A stretch of 64,000 nucleotides of DNA, from the NCBI RefSeq assembly GCF_905475395.1, contig NC_058342.1:27500640-27564639 (forward strand). Reading direction: 5' to 3'. This DNA is from Chrysoperla carnea (lineage: Eukaryota > Arthropoda > Insecta > Neuroptera > Chrysopidae). A program made the translations under genes and the position numbers. The notes under the pieces are model-generated. The model was given only the letters and a program-made list of their open reading frames with translations. It was not told where the DNA came from and did not search any database. The first letter of the stretch is position 1; the number at the start of each line of letters is the position of its first letter. Shown in pieces: positions 24,511 through 35,195 of the stretch.

Positions 24511-24725
24511 TAAGGTAGTACGATCACGAAACCTTTAGAATTTAACACAAACAATAATGTTATTTTAATTAACTTTTATTTCTCTGAAATTCTTCGGTTG
24601 CTTTTATTTTTCATCTTCCATATTTTCACTTTGATGGAAATCATCAAAAATTGAGGCCGTGGTGAATCACGTTTTTATTTTTGTGAATTGTATTTTTATT
24701 TAGATACCGTGATCGTACTTCCTTA
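24511..24725. mobile_element. MITE with 18-bp inverted ends
   Basis: TAAGGTAGTACGATCACG (24511-24528) and CGTGATCGTACTTCCTTA (24708-24725) are inverse copies with one mismatch. The 215-bp interior has no open frame. The TAAGGTAGTACG end resembles the ends of the fold-back element at 4709-5000, so both may use one transposase source. Confidence 0.75.
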
Positions 24726-25229
24726 AATTATTTTATATTCAACTTGTATAGAAAGGCGTACGTTTATTTATTTTTTTTTTAAATACTTAAATATTTATAC
24801 TATGATCAATAAATATATTAATTAATGGATATAGAAGAGAGAGATAATTATATTAATCGATATCATTAGAACAGTTTTATTTGGGATTTGGATCAAACTT
24901 TATTTACCGTGAGTTTTTATAAATTAATAGGAATTTAATAAGCTGGCATTCGTTTATGTTCAAATTTTATATATAGCATCGGGCATGATACCAAGGTGAA
25001 GATCGATTATACGTAAACTCTTACACGTAAACTTTATCCAGCTTAAAATATCTCTATTTACTTTTTTCTATTAAATTTATCCATAAAATAATAAGTTGTG
25101 ACCAGCACACTAATTGTGAGTTATTGAATGAAGGACGGAATATTGAGATCTAACCTAAATAATTTGATCCAAATCACCAAATCAAAAAGAACAATTGCAA
25201 GAACAGACTTTTGTCATATATGATAAAAT
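24726..25229. other. 3' flank of the adaptor gene
   Basis: Downstream of the stop codon at 25230 on the minus strand, this must include the 3' UTR. It is AT-rich and I see no other feature. Confidence 0.5.
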
Positions 25230-28200
25230 TTAAACTAGTGTTGACGTAGGCATTGAATTATTATTTTTAAGGTTAGAGGAGGACGCAGACGTTGATGACG
25301 TATTTATATGATTATTATTATTATTATTATTAAAATTAACTACTAATTGTTGTTGTCCATATGCAGCACTATTTGAATGTAGTTGATGACTAGTTTTATC
25401 AACAGGCACTAATGGTGAACTTGTAGAATATACTTTTTTATGTAATGTTGCTTTGTTGTTTGAACTTTGATCATTGTTATTGTTGTTTGAGTTGGGTGGA
25501 GTTACGACTTCAACGATGGAGTTCATCATACTTGATGGGGATGATGTCATGGTACGGTGGTTTGATAATCCATTGGGACTGCAAAAAAAAAAGGTTTGTT
25601 TTATAAGGATAATTAATTTGTGAGTTATTTAGAAATTAAATGAAAAATATAATTCCCAAAAATTTGATATCGATACGTTGACGATGTTTTCGTCGTTTAT
25701 GATAGTTCCAAATTAAATATATCAGAATTCAAGGAACACATCAACGGAATTGGAGTCAAACACAACTTACTTGAGCCAGCCTCTCTTTGACGACCTCTCC
25801 GACCTAAAGTCAGTCGACGTCAAAGCCCTCCTGCTGTTCTTAAACAGCTCCAAATGGTTCATGGAAGCTTGGAAAATTATTAACTACGCTTTGTAAGTTG
25901 AGTGCGCGATTAGGAAGAATGAAACAGTTTAAATAAATGTGAAAACTTACTTATTATTATGATGGAATGGTTGACACTTCATTGGTTGCAACGGCTGATA
26001 AATCCCCTTGTGATAAACAACATTATTTACAGAATCTGTGGTATCAAAACCATTTTCTACACTATTTTCCACTATTTTATCCTCGTTCGTTTTATGAGTT
26101 TCGTTATCATTCTGCGTTGTCTGATTATTATTATTATTACGATTACGAAATTTCGTTGAATACTTATAAAAATCAGACATTTCAAATGGCTTTGTAACCT
26201 CACGATACGGTTTCCATTGACCCGGTTGTATCACCGTACAATTCTTTGGTGATTGTAACAATGGAACCGTGTTATTATTATTTGGAAATGTTGTAGAAGA
26301 TGGTTCAACGGATAATTCTAAAGAAGGTACGCGAGCAGGAGGTGTTGGAGGTGGCGGATGCGGAGAAGGAGTTTTCGGGGACATCACCGAAGATTTCGTT
26401 GGAGTTGTTAGTGGTGAATGATGATACGGAGAATGTGGGGGTAACATACTTTCTAGGCTTCCACTATGATGTTGAGTATTCGAAGATGTTGACGCTCCAG
26501 AATTATCCAGCAATGGTGGAGCATCTAATGACGTTTCATACCACTTTTTCTGTTTGTATTTTCGATTACCCGTTGCCATTCGATCGCGATACGGGATAAC
26601 ACTGGCTGAATCCACTTGGGATGCTACATTCCCAAGAGAATGCGCTTGTAATACATTCCAGTTTTCGCTTAATTTACTTGCCGTATCCACAAACATCTCT
26701 TGTTGTAATCGCGAATGTTTTCCCAAATCTGGTAGGGTTTTTATGTGGGTGGGATTCACGTGATGTCGATACGTTTCATCGGAATCGATTGTCGATGGGG
26801 TACTCCATTTATGTTGTAACGGTCGTGTTTTCGATCGATCTAAACTACCAAATCGAGTCTCTCGTTGCCAATAGTTAGGTTCAACGGAACACCAAACTGT
26901 TTCTCCGGTATCTAGACACATCCAATAGCCACCTAAACCGGTATCGTATTGTTGATGGGGAGCTAATTGCACTTGTTGCGGTCTAGGGGGGTGTATCGCG
27001 GATGTGGTTCGTTCTAAGCGTTCGTGATGAATTATTCGTGGATTATGATCCCCAGCGTTCATGCTATGCGTCGAGTACAGCGTATTCGAATTACTGTGAT
27101 GTAAAGCACGATTGTGATGATCTTTATCCAAATCGATGGTAGCCGGTCGCGGTTTTTTCTTATACTTCGTCGGTTGATTCGTCGATGATGTTGATGGCGG
27201 ATTTAATGTTGGGTAATGTTGTTGACGTGCCTGTAATTGAGGTGATTGCATCTGTGATGGAGGTGTTTGTTGAGCTAATAATTGTGGCGAGTATTGCGGA
27301 TGAATTTGTTGTTGCGGTGAAGAATTCGGTTGTTGGGTATTTGGTGATGGATATTTGTTTGGTTGAGATTGTGATGATTGCGGTTTTTGATCATTTCTTG
27401 CTGCCATTAAATATCCAAGTCGTTCATCCAACTCGGTTAATCGTTTTTGACTTTGTTGGTACACTAAACGATTTTTTCTTCGAGCAGCCTGTAAAGAAAA
27501 ATTTTGTAGTAATAAAAATCTATACAACTGACAAAAAAACAACTACAGTAAAACCTTGTTTATCGGAATAAATGAAACTTTTAAATCGAAAACTTAAAAA
27601 TTTTTCAAAATCTAAAATTCAACGCGGCTAAGTCGTGAGTAAAAGCTAGTTTTATATAAATTGAAGATGAAAGTTCAATCGACAATATCTTCAAGAAGAA
27701 ATAGTTGATTTATTCAAGTTAAGTCTCACAGATAGCTCTGATACAAGATTCCTTCAAGTATTGCGCTTCGGGGAGACGAATCAACTAGAATTAAATAGCC
27801 CGACTGATCTGCGTACGAAGAATACGTACGTCTCCTGAGAAATTTTTTCTGAGTAAATTAGAAAACGGTGATAAATTACAAATAATTTTAATTACCTTGC
27901 TTGCAGCGCCATTATGGACTAAACCCAGCGCAGCTTCTGATATCCCAACTTGTACTTGTTTCTCCAATTCTAAGGCGGCAATCGATTCAACCTCATTCGT
28001 TTTTATTTTATTTATTAAATTCTGTGGATAAGCGTAACCAGTGCCAACCATTCGACGAAATGGTGGCGGCGATTCGCCTGGTTCTAATGGAACTTCTGGT
28101 GGCATTGAACCTGTTAATTCGGCTTCTTGTATACATAATCGTCGAAGTTCTTCGTTTCGTGCAGCTAATTCTTCTTGTAAGGCTTGTTTCCTGGCTTGTA

Positions 28201-28257
28201 AAGTGGCCATACGACCACTTGATCCTTCTGAGCATCGTTTTACGTTTACAGTATCCA
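25230..28257 (-). CDS. sstn: CUPID-domain cytohesin adaptor (Stepping stone / FRMD4 / INAVA family), 3' part
   Basis: Three exons join in phase: 28257-27896, 27488-25951 and 25578-25230, giving about 748 aa to the stop. The first visible exon starts at an acceptor (TTTTAG before TGGATACTG), so upstream exons are missing from this model. Residues ~5-140 form the CUPID (DUF3338) domain: a helical stretch LQARKQALQEELAARNEELR, then LCIQEAELTGSMPPEVPLEP and FRRMVGTGYAYPQ, and a second helix RLVYQQSQKRLTELDERLG across the junction. In FRMD4A, INAVA and Drosophila Sstn this domain binds cytohesin Arf-GEFs. The rest is disordered, rich in Gln, Ser, Pro and Asn. It has one conserved-looking aromatic island (GYWMCLDTGETVWCS to TRFGSLDR), a proline stretch PHPPPPTPP, and poly-Asn runs near the C terminus encoded by TTA/ATT repeats. 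Assignment rests on CUPID; the rest diverges fast. Confidence 0.78.
27795..27822. repeat. 28-bp block shared with 29964-29991
   Basis: Identical over 28 bases to 29964-29991, starting ATAGCCCGACTGATCTGCGT. The flanks are loosely similar (TAGAATT/TAGATTT upstream). Both are probably pieces of one retroposon family. This one lies in an adaptor-gene intron. Confidence 0.6.
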
Positions 28258-29502
28258 CTAAAACAGAAACAAAAAATCACAAATAAATTTTTTATTTCGA
28301 AATTTGAAAAATTCGTGGACAATTCCCTAATTTTTAATCCAATAACAGATAAAATTGCATTTGAAGGCGATTACAGTTTTTTGAGCGACAAAAAATTTCA
28401 TAATGCTTATTTTCTAAGAAATCAAAACTTGTAAAACGGAGATTTTGAAGTTAAAATTGATACAAGATATGATAATTCCGAGATGAAGAATTGGGTCTTC
28501 AGAATTTAATTTTAAGGATTCATAGCATTATTTATTTATTTTTTATTATTATTTCCACCGATCAATCTCCTTACTATTCTCCGATTTTTATAGAATTCAA
28601 ACTTCCGTGACATTTCCAGTTCGATCGTCACATTATTCTATTAACAGAATATATGAACTTAGTCGAAAATTTCTCGAAAATCGACAATTTCTAAGAACTT
28701 TCCACAATTTTTGCACTGTTTTTGTCATTTGATATCGCGGTAATTGACGAATTGGAAAAATTTGTGTTATACTAGAAATATGCACTTCACATTGGAAATA
28801 TTATCATTTCTTCAAATTTTGAACATCAAAGAATTGACATTATTTCCAAAGAAATTCAAAAAAAATTAAAATAAACGACATCATACCACTCCTATGTTTT
28901 CTTAGATCAAAACTTCTAAGCATTTCTCATTACATTACAGAATTACAAAATATTAAAAAAACAAAGTTGATTTTAAAATTTCCTAGAATTCGTTTATCAG
29001 CAAACATTAATTTGTAAATATTGGCGAATTTAATACGTTTTGCAATAAGATTAGCCCTTAATTCAATTAGTTCAAATTCAATTAATTAAATTAAAAATAA
29101 CTCGACTACATACCCATTTATATAAAAAAACCAAAATGAAAATTGTTAATTCACTTCAAAAAATTTAAAAAAACATTATTTATATGAAATTTTAAAAATT
29201 TCTTGAGCACTTCTTTTCGCATGTAAACACATCATTTAAAAATTTCTTTTAAATCCACAATCACGATATCAGGTTAACAAACAAACTACGATTAAATCGG
29301 TTAATTAATAAAATTATATGTTTTAAATGAAATGAAATGTGTTTAAAAAAAAATAAATAAATTACTTAAAAAAAATTATAAAATACTTTTATTATGACGC
29401 CTATATTAATGACATTTTGGACAATTGTACATTTTTAGTAAAATTTTTATTATTTCATTAATTTTTTTATAATAGAAAAATTCCCTAACATTTTAAATGA
29501 AT
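28258..29502. other. Likely adaptor-gene intron, nothing else recognised
   Basis: Upstream (minus sense) of the first visible CUPID exon. Since that exon begins at a splice acceptor, this is intron of unknown length. No further coding exon can be supported. Confidence 0.5.
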
Positions 29503-29603
29503 AGTTCTATCAAACCAAAGTGGCACTGAGCAAGAGAGAGTGTAGATATGAAATCACATACATATATATCTCTTTTGCAGTGTCACTTTGGTTTGATAGA
29601 ACT
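29503..29603. mobile_element. Small MITE, copy 1 (AGTTCTATCAAACCAAAG ends)
   Basis: A 101-bp near-palindrome. AGTTCTATCAAACCAAAGTG and GGCACTG pair with the inverse at the right, with GAGAGAG and TCTCTTTT at the inner ends and an ACATACATATA loop. A relative lies at 38677-38798. Confidence 0.75.
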
Positions 29604-30605
29604 CTAAGTACAGTTATTTTAATACAAATTACTGTACATTCATACACAGGGTGTCCCACTTCTAAAAGTGTATGATTTTTTCTAATACAAAACTTTTGTA
29701 CTTACTCTTTAAGTTATATTTTTCAGTAATAATCAAATTCTTGAATATCGTATTATAGGCTAAGCAAAAAATCAACACAGATTATAAATATTTTTCTGTT
29801 GTTCTCTTGTTGAAAGGTTGCCCTTGTGGAAATATTTCATACTTAAAAAACTTAGAAAAGAACGAAAGTTGATATAATAGGGAAAATAGGTAGCCTTGAA
29901 ACAATATTACTATCGAGAATTGTCTTTGAGTGCATCTCCAGGAGCCGAACCTCCTAGATTTATATAGCCCGACTGATCTGCGTACGAAGAAATGTGATAT
30001 GAATGACGCAACACATTCATTAACCTTCACGCCAGAATTTCAGTGTATGTGGACAAAATCGCAAAAATCTTGAATTTTCGATTCTGTTAGAGAGGATAAT
30101 CGAAAATAAACAGGAAAATTCATTTAATTTGCAATTTAGCATCATATTTTATTGGAAAATAGTTAAACTTTCCCTTTAAAGCTTATAAATTTCACTTTGT
30201 TGTTGAAATACGTATTTTTAATTCACAATTTTTTGTGTATACCTATTTTATGTTTTTTTTAAATAGAATTAAAAGTTTAGATACCACCCTGTAGAGCTTT
30301 AACATGTACACATGGATGCGTTCTATGTGAACACTTAATCGAATAAAGGAGTAATTCTACGTTCTTTTACAAAATACCAATCTTATGTTTTATAATGATT
30401 GTACCAGATTAAATAATGGTCAATTCGACACGGTATGCAAAACTTTTTAAGTCCGTTGCTCTTAAGGCGAACGTTTCCAGTTACATTCCTTATACCAAAA
30501 TGCTTATTCTGCTATACCTTATTATCCCTTATATTGTAGATCATTTATTAGTTGAAGCTACCTTTAAATTTTCAACTCCCTATCTTTTATAGTTTTAGAG
30601 AAAAT
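29604..30605. other. Intergenic or intron, transposon scraps
   Basis: An ACAGGGTGTCCCACTT transposon-type end at 29646-29661 has no partner. The 28-bp block shared with 27795 is at 29964-29991. I see no exon. Confidence 0.45.
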
Positions 30606-31018
30606 GGACACCAAAATTTTGACCTAATTTGCGCCCTCACGGGTAAACAGTGATGTTATTGAAAAAATATTTCAAACAAAAGTTGTTAATTTTTTATAAG
30701 GAACATTTTTTGCATTTAAACTTTTGTTCTATCTCTAACGGTTTACGAGACCCAATTGACCTATGTTGTTCATTTACGAACTTAGACTCACTTTTTACGT
30801 CCTGGACACACTATAAAATTTTAGCTTGATAAATATTTTCGTTTTTGAGTTATTGTGTTAACAGACGGACAGGCAGACAACCGGAAATGGACTCTTTAGG
30901 TGATTTTATCAACACCTATACCAAAATTTTATTCGTAGCATCAATATTTTGAAATGTTACAAACTTGGGACTAAACTTAGTATACCTTGACATATATATA
31001 TCATATATACAGGGTATA
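30606..31018 (+). repeat. Dispersed ~550-bp repeat family (copy 3), 5'-truncated
   Basis: Starts at the TTTGCGCCCTCACGGGTAAA block and runs to the 3' hairpin and CAGGGTAT end. It shows ATTTCAAACAAAAGTTG, ACGGTTTACGAGACCC (with a short internal loss of the GGGTCC segment), CAGACGGACAGGCAGAC and TTGGGACTAAACTTAGTATA. Plus orientation. Confidence 0.85.
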
Positions 31019-31567
31019 ACCAAAGTATCGCAATAAGAAACTTCGTGTAAATCATTGCAAGTGATAAAAAACCACCGATCGAATTCGCCGTTTTCGAGAC
31101 AGCACAAACGCAGATATCCAATATAATACCACTTCAAACCATATTTTTATCTGAAACTTATTATTTTGAGAATTCGTAAGCCGCTCTGAAATGTGTGTAA
31201 AAAATATTTGTAAAAATAAATAAATAAACCATTTTCTTTATTTTTAGTGAATTATTATTTTTAAATTAATAAATTGCACATTTCCGTAGAAATTTTATTA
31301 GCCAGTATAAAAATTTTCTTATCTCTAAATATTTAGAGTCTAAAACAACTAAAAAACTCCATAACCAGCCAATAAATATTTTGTCAAAAAAACACTTTTT
31401 CCAAAATTATAACAATAACTTTTTTTTTTTTTTTTTTTTTTTTTAAATATTTTTTATTATTTAAACTTTTTTTAAATATATTTTTTTTGTTATATTTTTT
31501 AATATTATTAATAAGGCACCCATTAATCTTTACTTTACGTTTTATTTTAAAATATTTGGGGTCTGTT

Positions 31568-31702
31568 AGGTTCCTGTCACACAAGCTTGATTTAAACGCA
31601 AGTTTTATGGACGTTTGTTAAAATTTAAGTGTTAAATAGAGCTGTAACTTAAGTTGAAATGGACGTTCGTGTGCATTAGTTCTCTTGTGTGATGGAAGCA
31701 TT
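31568..31702. mobile_element. Small MITE with GGTTCCTGTCACACAAG ends
   Basis: The left end GGTTCCTGTCACACAAG pairs with CTTGTGTGATGGAAGC at the right, with inner GGACGTT and AACGTCC-type inverse blocks. About 135 bp, non-coding. Confidence 0.55.
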
Positions 31703-33364
31703 AAGCAGATTATACGCAATTAATGTGCTGGTAAAGGCAGACTACGAAACAATAAACTATATATATAAGTGGTATGTAAGTCGCCGTGTTTATTTCTTAA
31801 AAAATGCTTGCTAGTGTATGTTAAATAAAGCTATGCTCAAAATATTTAGAAATAAACCATAAGCGCCTTATATGCCCGTCAATGCATTTATAATCTACTC
31901 GACAGAACCTTTTTTGAGAAAATAATTGTAGTTCTTAATTGAAGATAAAATCAGAGAACCGTGACGTAAAGAAAATCAGATGTGACCGACTGACCCAGTA
32001 CGCGGCAACATTCTACGACGTAAGGTGTCTATCGCTTGACTGACCTTATTTTCTTTACGTCATAAACAAAATGAAGTTTTTAGAACTACTTTTGGCGTAC
32101 TTGCTGGATTAAAGCAATAAATTTCGAACAAGTATACTCAAAGATGGAAGCCCGATTTTCAGTTCTCTTATCTTGAGATATCAAGTTTAAATTCTCAAGA
32201 TATTTGAAATTTATAAAATTCTAAAAATTGTACGAAATCTATCGTTTTTATCCATCAAGTTAGAATATTTGTTTTTGCTAGTCTTATTAAATGGAATTCG
32301 AATTTTCTTAAAAAAAAGAAATTTCTATGTATGAAATAATTTTTTCACTGAAATATATACCTTCTCTTAGCTGCCTAATTTCAAATTGGGAAACTTGCAA
32401 CTATTTTTCTTTTTAAATTTTCTTTATACAGATTAATTTGTTATCTCATAAAAAAATTTATATAATTTTCAGACTAATTTATACACAGCCATTTTGATTT
32501 ATCTTCATTATCTTTCTTAGAAATCGAAGTTCAAATGATAATTTAAAATTCAGGTTAATATTCTGCTAAAATCCAATTTTCATTTAAAATCAGAAACAGA
32601 TATTAACGACTTCATCTCTGTTTTATTTTTATACGCTTCTCCAGCTAAAAATACGTCACAGTATTATAATTGCTCCTCACTTCTATAAATTTTATAATTT
32701 TTGGTTTATCAATTTCAATTCGTACGAGTTTTTGACGTTGAAGGTTAATTTCATGCCAAAAACAATTTTAATTTCCTTATTTTAGGAAATATCGTATGAA
32801 ATTGTATACTAAAATAGAATATCTCAGAAACTATTTATTGAACACCAAATTTGTCTGCATGAAATAATTTTTGGTATCAAAAAAGCTCATATTTAACGGT
32901 TACAAGTTTCCCATTTTAGGACATCTATCAAACACATAATTAATACAATACCCATTTTTTTTTCAATTTTCTTTGGAAGTTAATGAAGTTTAAAAATATC
33001 AAAGTTCAATGACGATTAATGATATAAATGTCACAATAGACCTTTGTCCTGATGTCGATTTCAATTTGATTTTATTTTGAGTCGATTGGTGAAAATCCCA
33101 TCTTTCTAGCATGTATAGAGGAAAAGAGAGCAAATTTTTTTTTCGCGCTCTCGTAACAATTAACTATCAAGCACTAAAAATTAAATTAAGCCAAATATTT
33201 TTGCTTAAAAGTTATCCAAATGTTATCCAAAAATTGATTTCACACGATGTTTTGTCTCGATAACGTCTTTTGAAGCAATAAAAAATTTCTAGGACAAAGA
33301 CCCATTGATTTCAATTGAGAATTAAAATTTTTATGATTTATAAACTTCATTGATCCTCACACCA
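31703..33364. other. Gene-free block with a short inverted repeat
   Basis: GACGTAAAGAAAAT (31961-31974) and ATTTTCTTTACGTC (32048-32061) form inverted ends around about 75 bp. A diverged copy of the 23754-23935 repeat lies at 33210-33360. No exon seen. A poly-T run of 22 is at 31423-31444 just upstream of this block. Confidence 0.45.
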
Positions 33365-33955
33365 GGATAAAAGTAGACGAACGACAAATAGCGCAAACAG
33401 TTAAATCAGGACTTTTTGAATTAAAATTTCTCAAGAATATCGTCGAAGAAGAATGACATGATTTAAGGAATTTGACGAAAAAAATTCGTTTCGATATTTT
33501 TGAATTCGATGTACCATTAACGAGAAAAGCCTTTGCTAAGTGGATAAATTGTAATATATTTTATTTTCGATAGCTTTGCTTGTTTTACTTATCGGCATAG
33601 AATTTCATCCAAATAGAATTATCAAGACAATTATTGTAATTTCCGGAATCTGTATATTCGCGAAAAATGATCCTATCTTAATCGTCCAGGTCAATTGGAA
33701 TCATGCAATTTCGACTTGTGGAAAATAAAGCTCAAAAGTTATTATCATCTTCTAACGTTTTGCCCTCGATGCAATGTAACAAAGGATGATAAAAACTTTT
33801 GAGCTAGATTTTTAAAAAGTTGAAAGTGTATACTTTCAATTGAGCTCTAAACTATCAAGATCGAATCATTTTTCGCGGAGATACAAATATCTGAAATTAA
33901 GTAAGCAATTGCCAATTCTTACTTAGCGATTTTTGTCGTTCGTCTACCCTTATTC
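33365..33955. mobile_element. Fold-back element with GTAGACGAACGACAAA ends
   Basis: Perfect 16-bp inverted ends GTAGACGAACGACAAA (33373-33388) and TTTGTCGTTCGTCTAC (33932-33947) sit inside a slightly longer imperfect repeat. Interior arms also pair: GCGAAAAATGAT near 33660 with ATCATTTTTCGC near 33870, and AGCTCAAAAGTT with AACTTTTGAGCT around a loop at about 33770. 591 bp, no open frame. Confidence 0.75.
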
Positions 33956-35195
33956 TTAATTTTTCTTTGTAATATTAAACAATAAACATAATTAATAAAT
34001 CTATTAATAATAAAAATATGAATTTGTATTGTAAATAAAATTTGTTTTGTAAGCGATTTTCCATTTTAAAAGACAATCGAAATCGATTATAAGAACAAAT
34101 TAATTTTGCGTCGTATGATCACGTACACACACTCAGGGCTAACTGTTGTAAATGACAGTTATTCATTTTTTTGTAGGGAAAAATTATCCTTCGAAAGCAA
34201 ATGAAAGCCCGGACGTCAAAAGACAAGCGTCCCAAATGGCATTCTAGCTTTTTAACGATCGGACTTTCATTTTTACTCAGGGAAGGATAGTTTTTAGTGA
34301 AAAAGTTATCAAATTAGATCATAATGGCATAGATTCAGAGATAAAATGTAAACTCGGATATAGCGACTATGGTTGAACATCTATGCAAATTCGTTTTTAA
34401 TCGATTTTGACTATGACAATTTCAAATTATACTACAATTTTTTTTAAAATTTTTATACACTAAAACCTTAAAATCAATTTTAAAAAATCTTTAATATATC
34501 TACAATATTTTATTAAAAGATACTTTTGCACCTAAATAGTCTTTTGAATCATAATTTGAGCATAAAAATCCCTTCATTATATTTTGTCCGGAAATTTGGT
34601 GTCAATTCCGTAAATCGTAAATTTAAATATAAAAAAAAACACTAATATCAAAAAATGTTCATTTAAAAACTCTCATTGAAATTTTAATCGGTATGCAAGA
34701 ACTTTTAACTAAATTTCTAGGAAATTCGATCGAAAAAATTTTTATATTTGAATTGTGCAGGATCCAATTCAGTTGAAAAGTTACATCGCAAAAATAAAAA
34801 CGCGATACTTTTTGCTTCGTTAAAAATTACACAATATTTGCACTTTGCAGGCATGTATCTTTTGAGATCTACCAGAGCTTATTTAGATTACAGAAGTGAA
34901 CTTCAATATGCTTCAAAATTGTCACGTTATTATTTTTGTGAAGTGTAATTTACAAAAGTCACATGATCGAATTTTATTTTTTTTTAAAAGTCGTTAAATG
35001 AAGAACATCCTAAATAAATATAAAAATTTTATGTACAATACAATTCAATAAAAATGAACTTACAATAATAAACAATCTTTGTAATTATAATATAACATTA
35101 GATATAAGATATATAAATATTTACTAATATCACATATCAAAAAGACACAACACAAAAAAAAAACATATATATATCGCAAAAATCTTACGCCATCC
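33956..35195. other. Gene-free DNA
   Basis: AT-rich. A weak inverted pair AAATGAAAGCCCG / CGGACTTTCATTT brackets about 80 bp at 34198-34278. An open frame at 34748-34948 has no recognisable content. Confidence 0.4.

Noticed and set aside
25959-27571. Several plus-strand open frames over the adaptor gene
   Set aside because: Antisense shadows of the long minus-strand coding exon 25951-27488.
27546-27575. CAGTAAAACCTTGTTTATCGG, a pogo/Tigger-like terminal motif
   Set aside because: Only one end found; no inverted partner within the intron, so no element can be bounded.
27901-28434. 177-codon plus-strand frame opposite the CUPID exon
   Set aside because: Antisense of the conserved CUPID exon; no domain of its own.
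31384-31584. Lysine-rich minus-strand frame
   Set aside because: Encoded by a poly-T tract and low-complexity AT-rich DNA.
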